From: JAKASX01 sp035534495
Lineage (GTDB): Bacteria > Acidobacteriota > Terriglobia > Acidiferrales > UBA7541
Direction of reading: 5' to 3'
DNA: 15,992 nucleotides
NCBI GenBank assembly: GCA_035534495.1
Contig: DATLRW010000163.1
Location: 1-15,992, forward strand
Shown piece by piece: positions 6,093 through 11,661 of this stretch. Each line of letters begins with the position of its first letter. The first letter of the stretch is position 1. A program made the translations under genes and the position numbers. The notes below the pieces were generated by a model. It was not told where the DNA came from. It did not search any database and worked only from the letters and a program-made list of their open reading frames with translations.

Positions 6093-8228
6093 TTACGATT
6101 GCGGTTGGGCTTCCTGTGGCTGTTCGCCGGGCTGTTTGTCCCGCTGCTCGCGCAATACCGCCTTGCGCGACAGGCGAATCCGGTTGCCTTCGATCGAAAG
6201 CACCTTCACCAGAATCTGGTCGCCTTCCTTCAATTCATCGCGAACGTTGCGGATTCTCTGCTCGGCCACTTCGCTGATGTGCAGCAGCCCGTCGGTGCCC
6301 GGGAAAATCTCAACGAACGCCCCGAATTCGGCCAGCCGCACGACCTTGCCCAGGTAGGTTTTCCCCGGTTCCGGCACGGCCGTCACGTCGCTGACCATCC
6401 GGAAAGCGGCTTCGCCGGAGGTTGAGTCGCTCGAATAGATGTGCACGGTGCCGTCTTCCAGCACGTCGATCTTCGCCCCGGTCGCTTCGGTGATCGAGCG
6501 AATCTTCTTTCCGCCCGGCCCGATCAGGTCGCGGATCTTGTCGGTCGGAATGTTCAGGGTGTAGAGGCGCGGCGCGTAGGGGGAAACATCCTTGCGCGGC
6601 TCGCTGAGGGTCCGGTCCATGATGTCCAGGATATGCATGCGCGCCCGGCGTGCCTGGTCGAGTGCCTCCCGCATCATGGCGATGCTCACGTTGGTCACCT
6701 TGATGTCCATCTGCAACGCGGTGATTCCCTCACGTGTTCCGGCCACCTTGAAGTCCATGTCTCCGTAGTGGTCCTCGGCGCCCGCGATGTCGGTGAGAAT
6801 GGCATACTCGCCCTTCTCGCCGGTCACCAGGCCCATCGCGATGCCGGCGCAGGTCGAGCGCAATGGCACGCCCGCGTCCATCAGCGCCAGCGCCCCGCCG
6901 CAGACCGTCGCCATCGAGGAAGAGCCGTTCGATTCCAGGATGTCCGATACCACGCGGACCGCGTAGGGGAAATCGGCGCCGGAGGGCAACAGGTTCAGCA
7001 GCGCCCGCTCGGCCAGGGCCCCGTGGCCCACCTCGCGGCGTCCGGCACTGCGCAGTGGTTTCACCTCCCCGACGCTGAACGGCGGGAAGTTGTAGTGCAG
7101 CATGAACCGCTTGAAGGCATCTTCTTCGAAGAGCAGGTCCAGCCGCTGCATATCCTCTTTCGTGCCCAGCGTTGCCGTTGCCAGCGCCTGCGTCTCGCCG
7201 CGCGTAAAGATCGCCGAGCCGTGCACCCGGGGCAGTACGCCCACCTCGCAGGTGATCGGGCGGACCTGATCGAACGCCCGGCGGTCGGGCCGCCGGCGAT
7301 GAACCAGAACGTCGTCGCGGAAGATATTCTCGCGGAGGGTTTCAAAAGCCCGCTCGGCCAGTTTGCGCTGCTCCGGCTCGCCTTCCGGGGTCGTCGCCAG
7401 CCACTCGGACTTGACCGTCCCGGCCAGCGTGTGGCTTTCCCGCTTCGGATATTTCGACGTATCCAGGTAATCTTCGAGCTTGGCCCGGTAGCCGTCGGCC
7501 AGCCGTTTGTACATGGCCTCATCGAAGGGCACAACGGGGGGCGGCAACTTTTCGACGCCCACCTTGGCCTGCAACTCCTTGATCGCAGCCACGATCTTCC
7601 GGATTTCCGCGTGGGCGAATTCGAGCGCCTCGATGATCGTTCCCTCGGAAACCTCCTGCGCGCCCGCCTCCACCATCGCGATTCCCTGCTCGGTGCCCGC
7701 GACGACGATGTTCAGCTGGCTCGTCTTCTGCTCCGCGACCGTGGGATTCGCCACCAGTCGCCCGTCCAGCAAACCGACCCGGACGGCGCCAATCGGGCCC
7801 GCAAATGGGATCAGGGAGATCGAGAGGGCCGCCGACGCGCCCACCAGGCTGATTACATCGGGGTCGTTTTCGCTGTCGGCCGACATGACCATCGTGATGA
7901 TCTGCGTTTCGTGCGACCATCCCGACGGTAACAAGGGTCGGATGGGCCGGTCGGTGAGCCGCGAAACCAGAACTTCGCGCTCCGAGGGGCGTCCTTCCCG
8001 CTTGAAAAAGCCGCCGGGAATCTTCCCGGCCGAATAGGTGTATTCCCGATAGTCCACAGTCAGAGGGATAAAATCCTTCACGGTCGGATTTCTGTCCATG
8101 CAGGCTGTCGCCAGCACAACCGTATCGCCGTAGCGCAACCACACCGCGCCATCCGCCTGCCGGGCGACACGCCCGGTCTCCAATAGCAGGTCCCGTCCGC
8201 CAATCTCCACTTTCACTTCATTTGACAT
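6093..8228 (-). CDS. pnp: polyribonucleotide nucleotidyltransferase (PNPase)
   Basis: This 711-residue trimeric 3'-5' exoribonuclease uses phosphate to release nucleoside diphosphates from RNA, and can run in reverse to add tails. Domain order is complete: RNase PH-like domain 1 (about residues 5-215), an alpha-helical linker (about 220-310), catalytic RNase PH-like domain 2 (about 320-545), KH (about 555-615, with GPGG at 570-573) and S1 (about 620-690). Catalytic features are intact: GRRE (396-399), SNGSSS (433-438), and Asp486, Asp492 and Lys494 in the EDHYGDMDFK stretch. A Gln/Pro-rich tail of about 20 residues ends the protein. The start ATG at 8228 has GAGGA 7 bases upstream. It lies downstream of rpsO on the same strand with a 184-base spacer rich in hairpins, so expression may be set partly by readthrough and by RNA processing, as known for other bacteria. 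Confidence 0.98.
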   Translation of the reverse strand: MSNEVKVEIGGRDLLLETGRVARQADGAVWLRYGDTVVLATACMDRNPTVKDFIPLTVDYREYTYSAGKIPGGFFKREGRPSEREVLVSRLTDRPIRPLLPSGWSHETQIITMVMSADSENDPDVISLVGASAALSISLIPFAGPIGAVRVGLLDGRLVANPTVAEQKTSQLNIVVAGTEQGIAMVEAGAQEVSEGTIIEALEFAHAEIRKIVAAIKELQAKVGVEKLPPPVVPFDEAMYKRLADGYRAKLEDYLDTSKYPKRESHTLAGTVKSEWLATTPEGEPEQRKLAERAFETLRENIFRDDVLVHRRRPDRRAFDQVRPITCEVGVLPRVHGSAIFTRGETQALATATLGTKEDMQRLDLLFEEDAFKRFMLHYNFPPFSVGEVKPLRSAGRREVGHGALAERALLNLLPSGADFPYAVRVVSDILESNGSSSMATVCGGALALMDAGVPLRSTCAGIAMGLVTGEKGEYAILTDIAGAEDHYGDMDFKVAGTREGITALQMDIKVTNVSIAMMREALDQARRARMHILDIMDRTLSEPRKDVSPYAPRLYTLNIPTDKIRDLIGPGGKKIRSITEATGAKIDVLEDGTVHIYSSDSTSGEAAFRMVSDVTAVPEPGKTYLGKVVRLAEFGAFVEIFPGTDGLLHISEVAEQRIRNVRDELKEGDQILVKVLSIEGNRIRLSRKAVLREQRDKQPGEQPQEAQPQS

Positions 8229-8290
8229 CGTTGTTTCCTCGTATGCACATGGCGTTCAATCCCGCCGCAACGGACGGAATGGGAAAAGGA

Positions 8291-8327
8291 AGGAAAAACA
8301 GAAAGACGCCAGCCACCGCTCGCGTCT
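8291..8327 (-). terminator. candidate intrinsic terminator/attenuator between rpsO and pnp
   Basis: On the minus strand AGACGC (8322-8327) pairs with GCGTCT (8304-8309). Inside a single mismatch is a second 3-bp stem (AGC/GCT) capped by a 4-base loop. A T-rich run of 13 bases (TTCTGTTTTTCC-like, 8291-8303) follows directly. This is the form of a Rho-independent terminator with an imperfect U-tract. It lies about 60 bases before the pnp ATG, so it would reduce, not abolish, rpsO-to-pnp readthrough. Confidence 0.55.
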
Positions 8328-8363
8328 GGACAGCGGACCGCACGGATCAATTGTTTGGGAGGC

Positions 8364-8379
8364 TCCGGCCAGTGCCGGA
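8364..8379 (-). other. hairpin in the rpsO-pnp spacer
   Basis: On the minus strand TCCGGC and GCCGGA pair perfectly around the tetraloop ACTG. No U-tract follows. A second, weaker 5-bp hairpin (8395-8410) lies between this one and the rpsO stop. In E. coli, hairpins in the corresponding spacer are RNase III sites used in pnp autoregulation; a similar role here is only inference from position. Confidence 0.4.
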
Positions 8380-8412
8380 CCAGGACAGGTATATTCCCGA
8401 AATGCCGGGACG

Positions 8413-8691
8413 CTACTTGCGCAAACTGAGTCGTTCCACAATCTCGCGGTACCGTTGCGGAGCGCGTCGATTCAGATAATCCAGCAGGCGACGACGCCGG
8501 CTGACCATCATAATCAAGCCGCGGCGCGAGGCGTAGTCCTTGCGGTGGATTTTCATGTGCTCGGTCAGATAGCTAATCCGCTCGCTCAAGAGAGCGATCT
8601 GGACTTCCGGCGAACCGGTGTCTGCCGTACTTTGTCGGTACTGCTCGATGACGGTTGCTTTGATATCGTCGAGTCGGTTGCTAGATGCCAT
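8413..8691 (-). CDS. rpsO: 30S ribosomal protein S15
   Basis: The 92-residue protein is close to the usual 88-90 of bacterial S15. It carries the signature stretches TGSPEVQIALLSERI (25-39), YLTEHMKIHRKDYASRRGL (41-59) and RRRRLLDYLNRR (65-76). S15 binds 16S rRNA helices 20-22 early in assembly of the small-subunit platform. The start is ATG at 8691. The best Shine-Dalgarno sequence, AAAGGAG (8709-8715), is 17 bases upstream, unusually far, with only GGAAG immediately before the ATG. It precedes pnp on the same strand. No autoregulatory pseudoknot can be recognised with confidence in the short leader. Confidence 0.98.
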   Translation of the reverse strand: MASSNRLDDIKATVIEQYRQSTADTGSPEVQIALLSERISYLTEHMKIHRKDYASRRGLIMMVSRRRRLLDYLNRRAPQRYREIVERLSLRK

Positions 8692-8741
8692 CTTCCGTCG
8701 CGCGCCCGCTCCTTTAGTTTCTCTTCTCTTTTCAGTCGCTG

Positions 8742-8771
8742 ATACTACCAGATAACTTGCCGAAGGAACAA
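8742..8771 (-). promoter_or_regulatory. candidate rpsO promoter
   Basis: On the minus strand TAGTAT (8742-8747) preceded by TGG gives an extended -10 element. TTGTTC (8766-8771) is a partial -35 at 18-base spacing. The site falls wholly between the folE stop and rpsO, and would give a leader of about 45 bases. It would allow the ribosomal gene to be transcribed independently of folE. Inference from consensus only. Confidence 0.45.
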
Positions 8772-8784
8772 ATGATTTCGTCCT

Positions 8785-9396
8785 TCACCGCCCCGAGCGC
8801 GCGCCGTTGTGGATCAAAGAGAGGAACTCTTCCCGCGTTTGCGCGTGCTCGCGAAAGACCCCCAGCATGGCGCTGGTGACCGCGCGCGAGTGCTGTTTCT
8901 CGACCCCGCGCATCACCATGCACAAGTGCCGCGCCTCGATGACCACGCCCACGCCATGCGGATCGCTATATTCCATCAGGGCTTCGGCGATCTGCCGGGT
9001 CAAGCGCTCCTGCAGCTGCAGCCGCCTCGCATACAGGTTCACCAGCCGCGCCACCTTGCTCAGTCCGATCACCCGATTCCGCGGGATGTATCCGACGTGG
9101 CACTTACCGAAAAACGGCAGCAGGTGATGCTCGCACAAGCTGTACAGCTCGATATCCCGCACGACCACCATTTGATCGTAGGCGACCTCGAACATCGCCC
9201 CGCTCAATAATTTCTGGGCGTCCTGCCGATAGCCGCTCGTCAGGAAAGAGATCGCTTTCTCGAAGCGCTCGGGGGTTTTCCGCAGCCCTTCCCGGTCGGG
9301 ATCTTCGCCGATCGCCTCGAGCATCTGCCGCACGAGGGGGGCGATGGCCCCCGGCCGCACGGGAGAGCCCACCGCGGAATCGGTTTTCTCGCTCAC
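8785..9396 (-). CDS. folE: GTP cyclohydrolase I, type I (FolE)
   Basis: The 203-residue enzyme converts GTP to 7,8-dihydroneopterin triphosphate, the first step of folate (and pteridine/queuosine precursor) synthesis. The zinc site is visible as Cys88, His91 (CEHHLLPF, 88-95) and Cys159 (ARHLCM, 155-160). Other family hallmarks are GLRKTPERF (37-45), GYIPRNRVIGLSKVAR (102-117), RRLQLQERLT (124-133) and the C-terminal MRGVEKQHSRAVTSAMLGVF (162-181). This is the canonical zinc enzyme, not the zinc-independent FolE2. The start is GTG at 9396, chosen because AAGGAG (9403-9408) sits 6 bases upstream. The first 18 residues are variable and not catalytic. It is divergent from the first thioredoxin gene, with palindromes in the shared gap. 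Confidence 0.98.
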   Translation of the reverse strand: MSEKTDSAVGSPVRPGAIAPLVRQMLEAIGEDPDREGLRKTPERFEKAISFLTSGYRQDAQKLLSGAMFEVAYDQMVVVRDIELYSLCEHHLLPFFGKCHVGYIPRNRVIGLSKVARLVNLYARRLQLQERLTRQIAEALMEYSDPHGVGVVIEARHLCMVMRGVEKQHSRAVTSAMLGVFREHAQTREEFLSLIHNGARSGR

Positions 9397-9415
9397 GTTG
9401 CGCTCCTTATCCGTC

Positions 9416-9427
9416 GCGAACGTTCGC
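9416..9427. promoter_or_regulatory. 12-bp perfect palindrome before folE
   Basis: GCGAACGTTCGC is its own reverse complement. It lies 20-31 bases upstream of the folE GTG in the divergent folE/tlpA spacer. It resembles half-sites of the CGAAC-GTTCG type but lacks the 4-base gap of the Gram-positive LexA box, so no regulator is assigned. Confidence 0.3.
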
Positions 9428-9435
9428 CGGTCAAT

Positions 9436-9456
9436 ATCCAGGGATCATGATCCAGG
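9436..9456. promoter_or_regulatory. palindrome flanked by direct repeats in the folE/tlpA spacer
   Basis: GGATCATGATCC (9442-9453) is a perfect 12-bp palindrome. It overlaps two copies of ATCCAGG at 9436-9442 and 9450-9456, 14 bases apart. The arrangement could be an operator for one or both divergent genes. Nothing recognised as a known site. Confidence 0.3.
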
Positions 9457-9509
9457 AATCTTCGGCGGATTCGCCTGACGGGTCACAGCCGTTTTATTAT
9501 AGGTGCGCG

Positions 9510-10049
9510 ATGTGGAAGAGGCGAATTCTCCCATACCTGGTTCTGGTGGCCGCCGCCGTTCTGGTCGCCATATTTTCAGTTCCCAACTTCCGCGCCGGCC
9601 AAGCCAGCATTGCGGGCCGCACGGCGCACTCTTTTTCGTTCAGCCTCGACGGCCATCCGACCAGCCTCAGCGCGTTCCGCGGCAAGATCGTCGTCCTCAA
9701 CTTCTGGGCTACCTGGTGCCCGCCGTGCGTGGATGAAACGGCCTCGCTCGAGCGGATGTACACCGAGCTGCACCCGCTTGGCATCACCGTCCTGGGAATC
9801 AGCGTCGATGATGACTCCGCCGCCTATCACAAGTTCCTCATCGACCATCACATCACGTTCCCCACCTATCGGGACGCCAGCAAGAAGATCCCGCTCTCCT
9901 ATGGCACGGCCATGTATCCGGAAACCTACGTCATCGGCCGCAACGGGAAGATCGATCGCAAGCTGATCGGCGAGCAGACCTGGGACAGTCCCCACATGAT
10001 CGACTACTTCCGCGCCATCGCCAAGGGACAAACCCCGACAAAGTTTTAG
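9510..10049 (+). CDS. TlpA/ResA-type membrane-anchored thiol-disulfide oxidoreductase
   Basis: The preferred start is ATG at 9510, giving 179 residues that begin MWKRR and run straight into a membrane anchor (about residues 7-23). The frame extends upstream to an ATG at 9447, but that would add an unlikely polar tail before the signal anchor. The rest is a thioredoxin-fold AhpC/TSA-Redoxin domain, with IVVLNFWATWCPPC carrying the active-site pair Cys70 and Cys73, and the cis-Pro at about residue 137 (MYPETYV). Such proteins reduce disulfides outside the inner membrane, for example in apocytochrome c maturation (ResA/CcmG) or of specific exported proteins. No cytochrome maturation genes lie nearby, so the substrate is unknown. 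It is divergent from folE. A second paralogue of the same family follows about 580 bases downstream on the same strand. Confidence 0.9.
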   Translation: MWKRRILPYLVLVAAAVLVAIFSVPNFRAGQASIAGRTAHSFSFSLDGHPTSLSAFRGKIVVLNFWATWCPPCVDETASLERMYTELHPLGITVLGISVDDDSAAYHKFLIDHHITFPTYRDASKKIPLSYGTAMYPETYVIGRNGKIDRKLIGEQTWDSPHMIDYFRAIAKGQTPTKF

Positions 10050-10055
10050 TATCCC

Positions 10056-10070
10056 GAGCGAAGCGCTTTT
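10056..10070 (+). terminator. weak candidate terminator after the first thioredoxin gene
   Basis: AGCG (10057-10060) and CGCT (10064-10067) flank a 3-base loop, and a short T4 run ends at 10070, 7-21 bases after the stop. The stem is only 4-5 bp, so termination would be inefficient. Confidence 0.25.
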
Positions 10071-10147
10071 ACCCTTTCCCGCGGCAATCAACCCTGTCCT
10101 ATAGGGAGAGCGTAGACGCAGCTAGCCCCTATTCGGAGCCAGCTGCC

Positions 10148-10161
10148 AAGGAGTAAGGAGT
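10148..10161 (+). repeat. tandem 7-bp repeat AAGGAGT x2
   Basis: Two perfect head-to-tail copies of AAGGAGT lie between the first and second hairpins of the structured region. Each looks like a Shine-Dalgarno sequence, but no start codon follows at usable distance. The next ATG (10183) opens only six codons. It may be single-stranded joining sequence of the RNA. Confidence 0.4.
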
Positions 10162-10276
10162 GAAGTAACGAAGAAACCAGATATGGAGGCTCCCGGCTGT
10201 TAAAGCCGGAAGCCCCCAGCGAGATGCACGGTTTGCCCGGTTAAGGCCAACCGGGCGTCGGGGTCATCCATCCTAG

Positions 10277-10341
10277 CTTCCCTCTCAGAGGCAGGTGGGA
10301 GAAGTCCCCCGCTTCCAGAAGCACGAGCCCCTTCCCTCTCA
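10277..10341 (+). repeat. 11-bp direct repeat CTTCCCTCTCA, two copies
   Basis: CTTCCCTCTCA occurs at 10277-10287 and again at 10331-10341, 54 bases apart. Both copies can pair imperfectly with the GGGAGAAG at 10297-10304 that lies between them, so they may be competing partners in the RNA fold. The region between also holds GAAG/CTTC pairing around TCCCCCG. Confidence 0.45.
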
Positions 10342-10581
10342 TGCTTTCCAAAACCGGGGAGACGGCATCCGTGCATCTCGGCTTTCCCTAATGCACGCAT
10401 CTTGCCAGCGTGAAACTTTGTGCCATTCCTAAATCCTTATTTTTCCTAACATTAGAAATTAAAAAAATCGCCTGCGATTCGCGCCATTTTGACACTGGAC
10501 CAATCTGGAATTTCCGAGCCATTTCGGACCGTTACAGCCCTGCTCTCCCCTTCTGCCGGCCTTATTTGTCAGGAGAACTCC

Positions 10582-10626
10582 ATGCTGGAACCGCGTCCTT
10601 GTTGGAGGATTGCTTTCTCGTCATAA
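10582..10626 (+). CDS. possible 14-codon leader peptide upstream of the second thioredoxin gene
   Basis: ATG at 10582 has a strong AGGAGA (10571-10576) with about 6-base spacing, better than any site for the thioredoxin gene itself. It opens a 14-codon frame (MLEPRPCWRIAFSS) ending in TAA at 10624-10626, only 7 bases before the ATG at 10634. The geometry would allow translational coupling by re-initiation. It is too short to judge by composition and may be fortuitous. Confidence 0.25.
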   Translation: MLEPRPCWRIAFSS

Positions 10627-10633
10627 TGAAACT

Positions 10634-11557
10634 ATGGAAGAGAAGCAAAGGAAGCCCCTCTTGTTCCTGGCCCGGTGGCTGGCCATTGCCACCGTCGCCG
10701 TGGGAATCGGGGTTGTCGCCGGCAAGAGCATTCCTCGCCAGTCACATGCCTCGCTGGCTTCGATTGTCCACGCTTTTCGCAAGCAATCGGCTCCCTCCAG
10801 CCAGAAGCAGGGAGTCCTATTGAAATTCGTCAAGGATCCCGAACCGGTGCCTTCCTTCAGCGTTCGCTCCCTGACCGGCCAGACCCTCGACCCTGCCGAA
10901 TGGAAGGGCAAGGTCGTTATCCTGAATTTCTGGGCGACCTGGTGCACCCCGTGCCGGTTTGAAATCCCCGAGCTCGAGTCGTTACAGAAACGGTTCCAGG
11001 GGTCGCTGCAGGTCGTCGGCCTCTCGGTGGACGACGGGTCTGCCTCTCAGGTGCAGGCATTCGTCAAAAGCATCGGCTTCGACTACCCGGTGGCCATGGC
11101 GAGCGAGCAACTGCAAGACGAGTTCGGCGGCATTCTGGCGCTTCCCACCTCTTTCGTCATCAACCGCGATGGCCGCGTCGTACAGAAGCACGTGGGACTG
11201 GTTCCTGCCGATTACTACGCCGCGGAGATCTCCTACCTGGCCGGCAAGCCACCGGCAGGCGTGCAGGTGAAAACGTTCGTCGACGAGGGACAGGTTTTCC
11301 CCTCAAATGTCACCAAGGCCAAGTCGCTTCCCGGCGTGGACATGTCTCATCTGAACGCCGCGCAACGCAAGGCGGCCCTGACCCAGATGAACAAGATGAA
11401 CTGCACGTGCGGATGCGGTTACACCGTCGCGCAGTGCCGCTTGCTCGATCCTTCCTGCCAGAATTCCAAGAGCCAGGCCCAAGCGATCGTCGCGCAATCC
11501 TCTCACCCTGCCAGCTCCCCGAGCGCCGCCACCGGCAAGGCAGCCGCCTCGCTCTAG
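10634..11557 (+). CDS. TlpA-family thioredoxin with C-terminal multi-cysteine domain
   Basis: From ATG at 10634 this encodes 307 residues; a TTG at 10610 in the same frame would add eight, but its GGAGG is only one base away. A membrane anchor (about residues 9-30) precedes a linker and a full redoxin domain. That domain carries VVILNFWATWCTPC with active-site Cys104/Cys107, and cis-Pro at about 171 (ALPTSF). After the fold ends (about 215), a linker leads to a helix with LNAAQRKAALTQMNKMNC and a compact tail, CTCGCGYTVAQC then SC. It contains five Cys (257, 259, 261, 268, 275) and is followed by a low-complexity Ser/Ala end. This tail is not part of TlpA/ResA. It recalls small CxCxC, PCYCGC-like metal or redox motifs, and could be a fused substrate-like or metal-binding domain. 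It is predicted to act outside the inner membrane; its substrate is unknown. Confidence 0.88.
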   Translation: MEEKQRKPLLFLARWLAIATVAVGIGVVAGKSIPRQSHASLASIVHAFRKQSAPSSQKQGVLLKFVKDPEPVPSFSVRSLTGQTLDPAEWKGKVVILNFWATWCTPCRFEIPELESLQKRFQGSLQVVGLSVDDGSASQVQAFVKSIGFDYPVAMASEQLQDEFGGILALPTSFVINRDGRVVQKHVGLVPADYYAAEISYLAGKPPAGVQVKTFVDEGQVFPSNVTKAKSLPGVDMSHLNAAQRKAALTQMNKMNCTCGCGYTVAQCRLLDPSCQNSKSQAQAIVAQSSHPASSPSAATGKAAASL

Positions 11558-11572
11558 CGACAACGTCATTCG

Positions 11573-11601
11573 TTGACTCCTTTGGTTCGACCCGGTAGGC
11601 T
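11573..11601 (+). promoter_or_regulatory. candidate promoter of the membrane-protein gene
   Basis: TTGACT (11573-11578) and TAGGCT (11596-11601) are separated by exactly 17 bases. That is 5/6 of the -35 and the T-A-x-x-x-T core of the -10. It lies just after the second thioredoxin stop and about 60 bases before the next start codon. This suggests the membrane protein has its own promoter as well as possible readthrough. Consensus match only. Confidence 0.45.
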
Positions 11602-11661
11602 CAGGCGGGTATTCCATTGCCATCCCGAATCGACGACTGACCCTTATCCAAGAGAGTCGCC

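Larger units (their letters stand above)
10119..10397 (+). ncRNA. candidate structured RNA (unclassified), possibly a mobile-element RNA remnant
   Basis: This gene-free stretch between two thioredoxin genes is dense in stable pairings. These are an imperfect hairpin at 10119-10145 (CAGCT/AGCTG outer stem), a 13-pair hairpin at 10185-10217 (GGAGGCT/AGCCCCC with one mismatch, then CCGGCT/AGCCGG, 5-base loop) and a perfect 8-pair hairpin at 10235-10256 (GCCCGGTT/AACCGGGC). A perfect 12-base inverted repeat, CGAGATGCACGG (10220-10231) with CCGTGCATCTCG (10369-10380), closes a domain of about 160 bases. No long open frame crosses it. The GTGGGAGAAGTCCC segment (10295-10308) is reminiscent of the right ends of IS605/TnpB-type elements, but no tnpB is present. 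Alternatives are an acidobacterial RNA class such as Acido-Lenti-1, or a group II intron remnant. The strand is uncertain; plus is chosen to match the neighbouring genes. Confidence 0.4.

Noticed and set aside
6441..7931. Long plus-strand open frame (496 codons) opposite pnp
   Set aside because: It lies wholly antisense to a clearly conserved pnp gene and has the His/Arg/Gln-rich composition expected from the complementary strand of high-GC coding DNA.
9427..9436. CGAACGTTCG as a LexA/SOS box
   Set aside because: The Gram-positive SOS box needs four bases between CGAAC and GTTCG; here the halves abut. Neither neighbour is an SOS gene.
10097..10109. CCTATAGGGAGAG, identical to the core of the T7 RNA polymerase promoter around its start site
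   Set aside because: The upstream recognition part (TAATACGACTC) does not match, and no phage gene or vector sequence is nearby. A short chance match is the simpler explanation.
10200..10400. Minus-strand 66-codon frame in the gap between the thioredoxin genes
   Set aside because: It coincides with the strongest RNA hairpins and has no ribosome-binding site or familiar domain. The structure explains the region better.
10430..10510. TTGACA at 10489-10494 as a promoter for the second thioredoxin gene
   Set aside because: No acceptable -10 follows at 16-18 bases. Left unassigned.
10410..10823. Plus-strand 137-codon frame overlapping the start of the second thioredoxin gene
   Set aside because: Its downstream half is out of frame with the conserved TlpA sequence and its upstream half is AT-rich non-coding sequence with no start signal.
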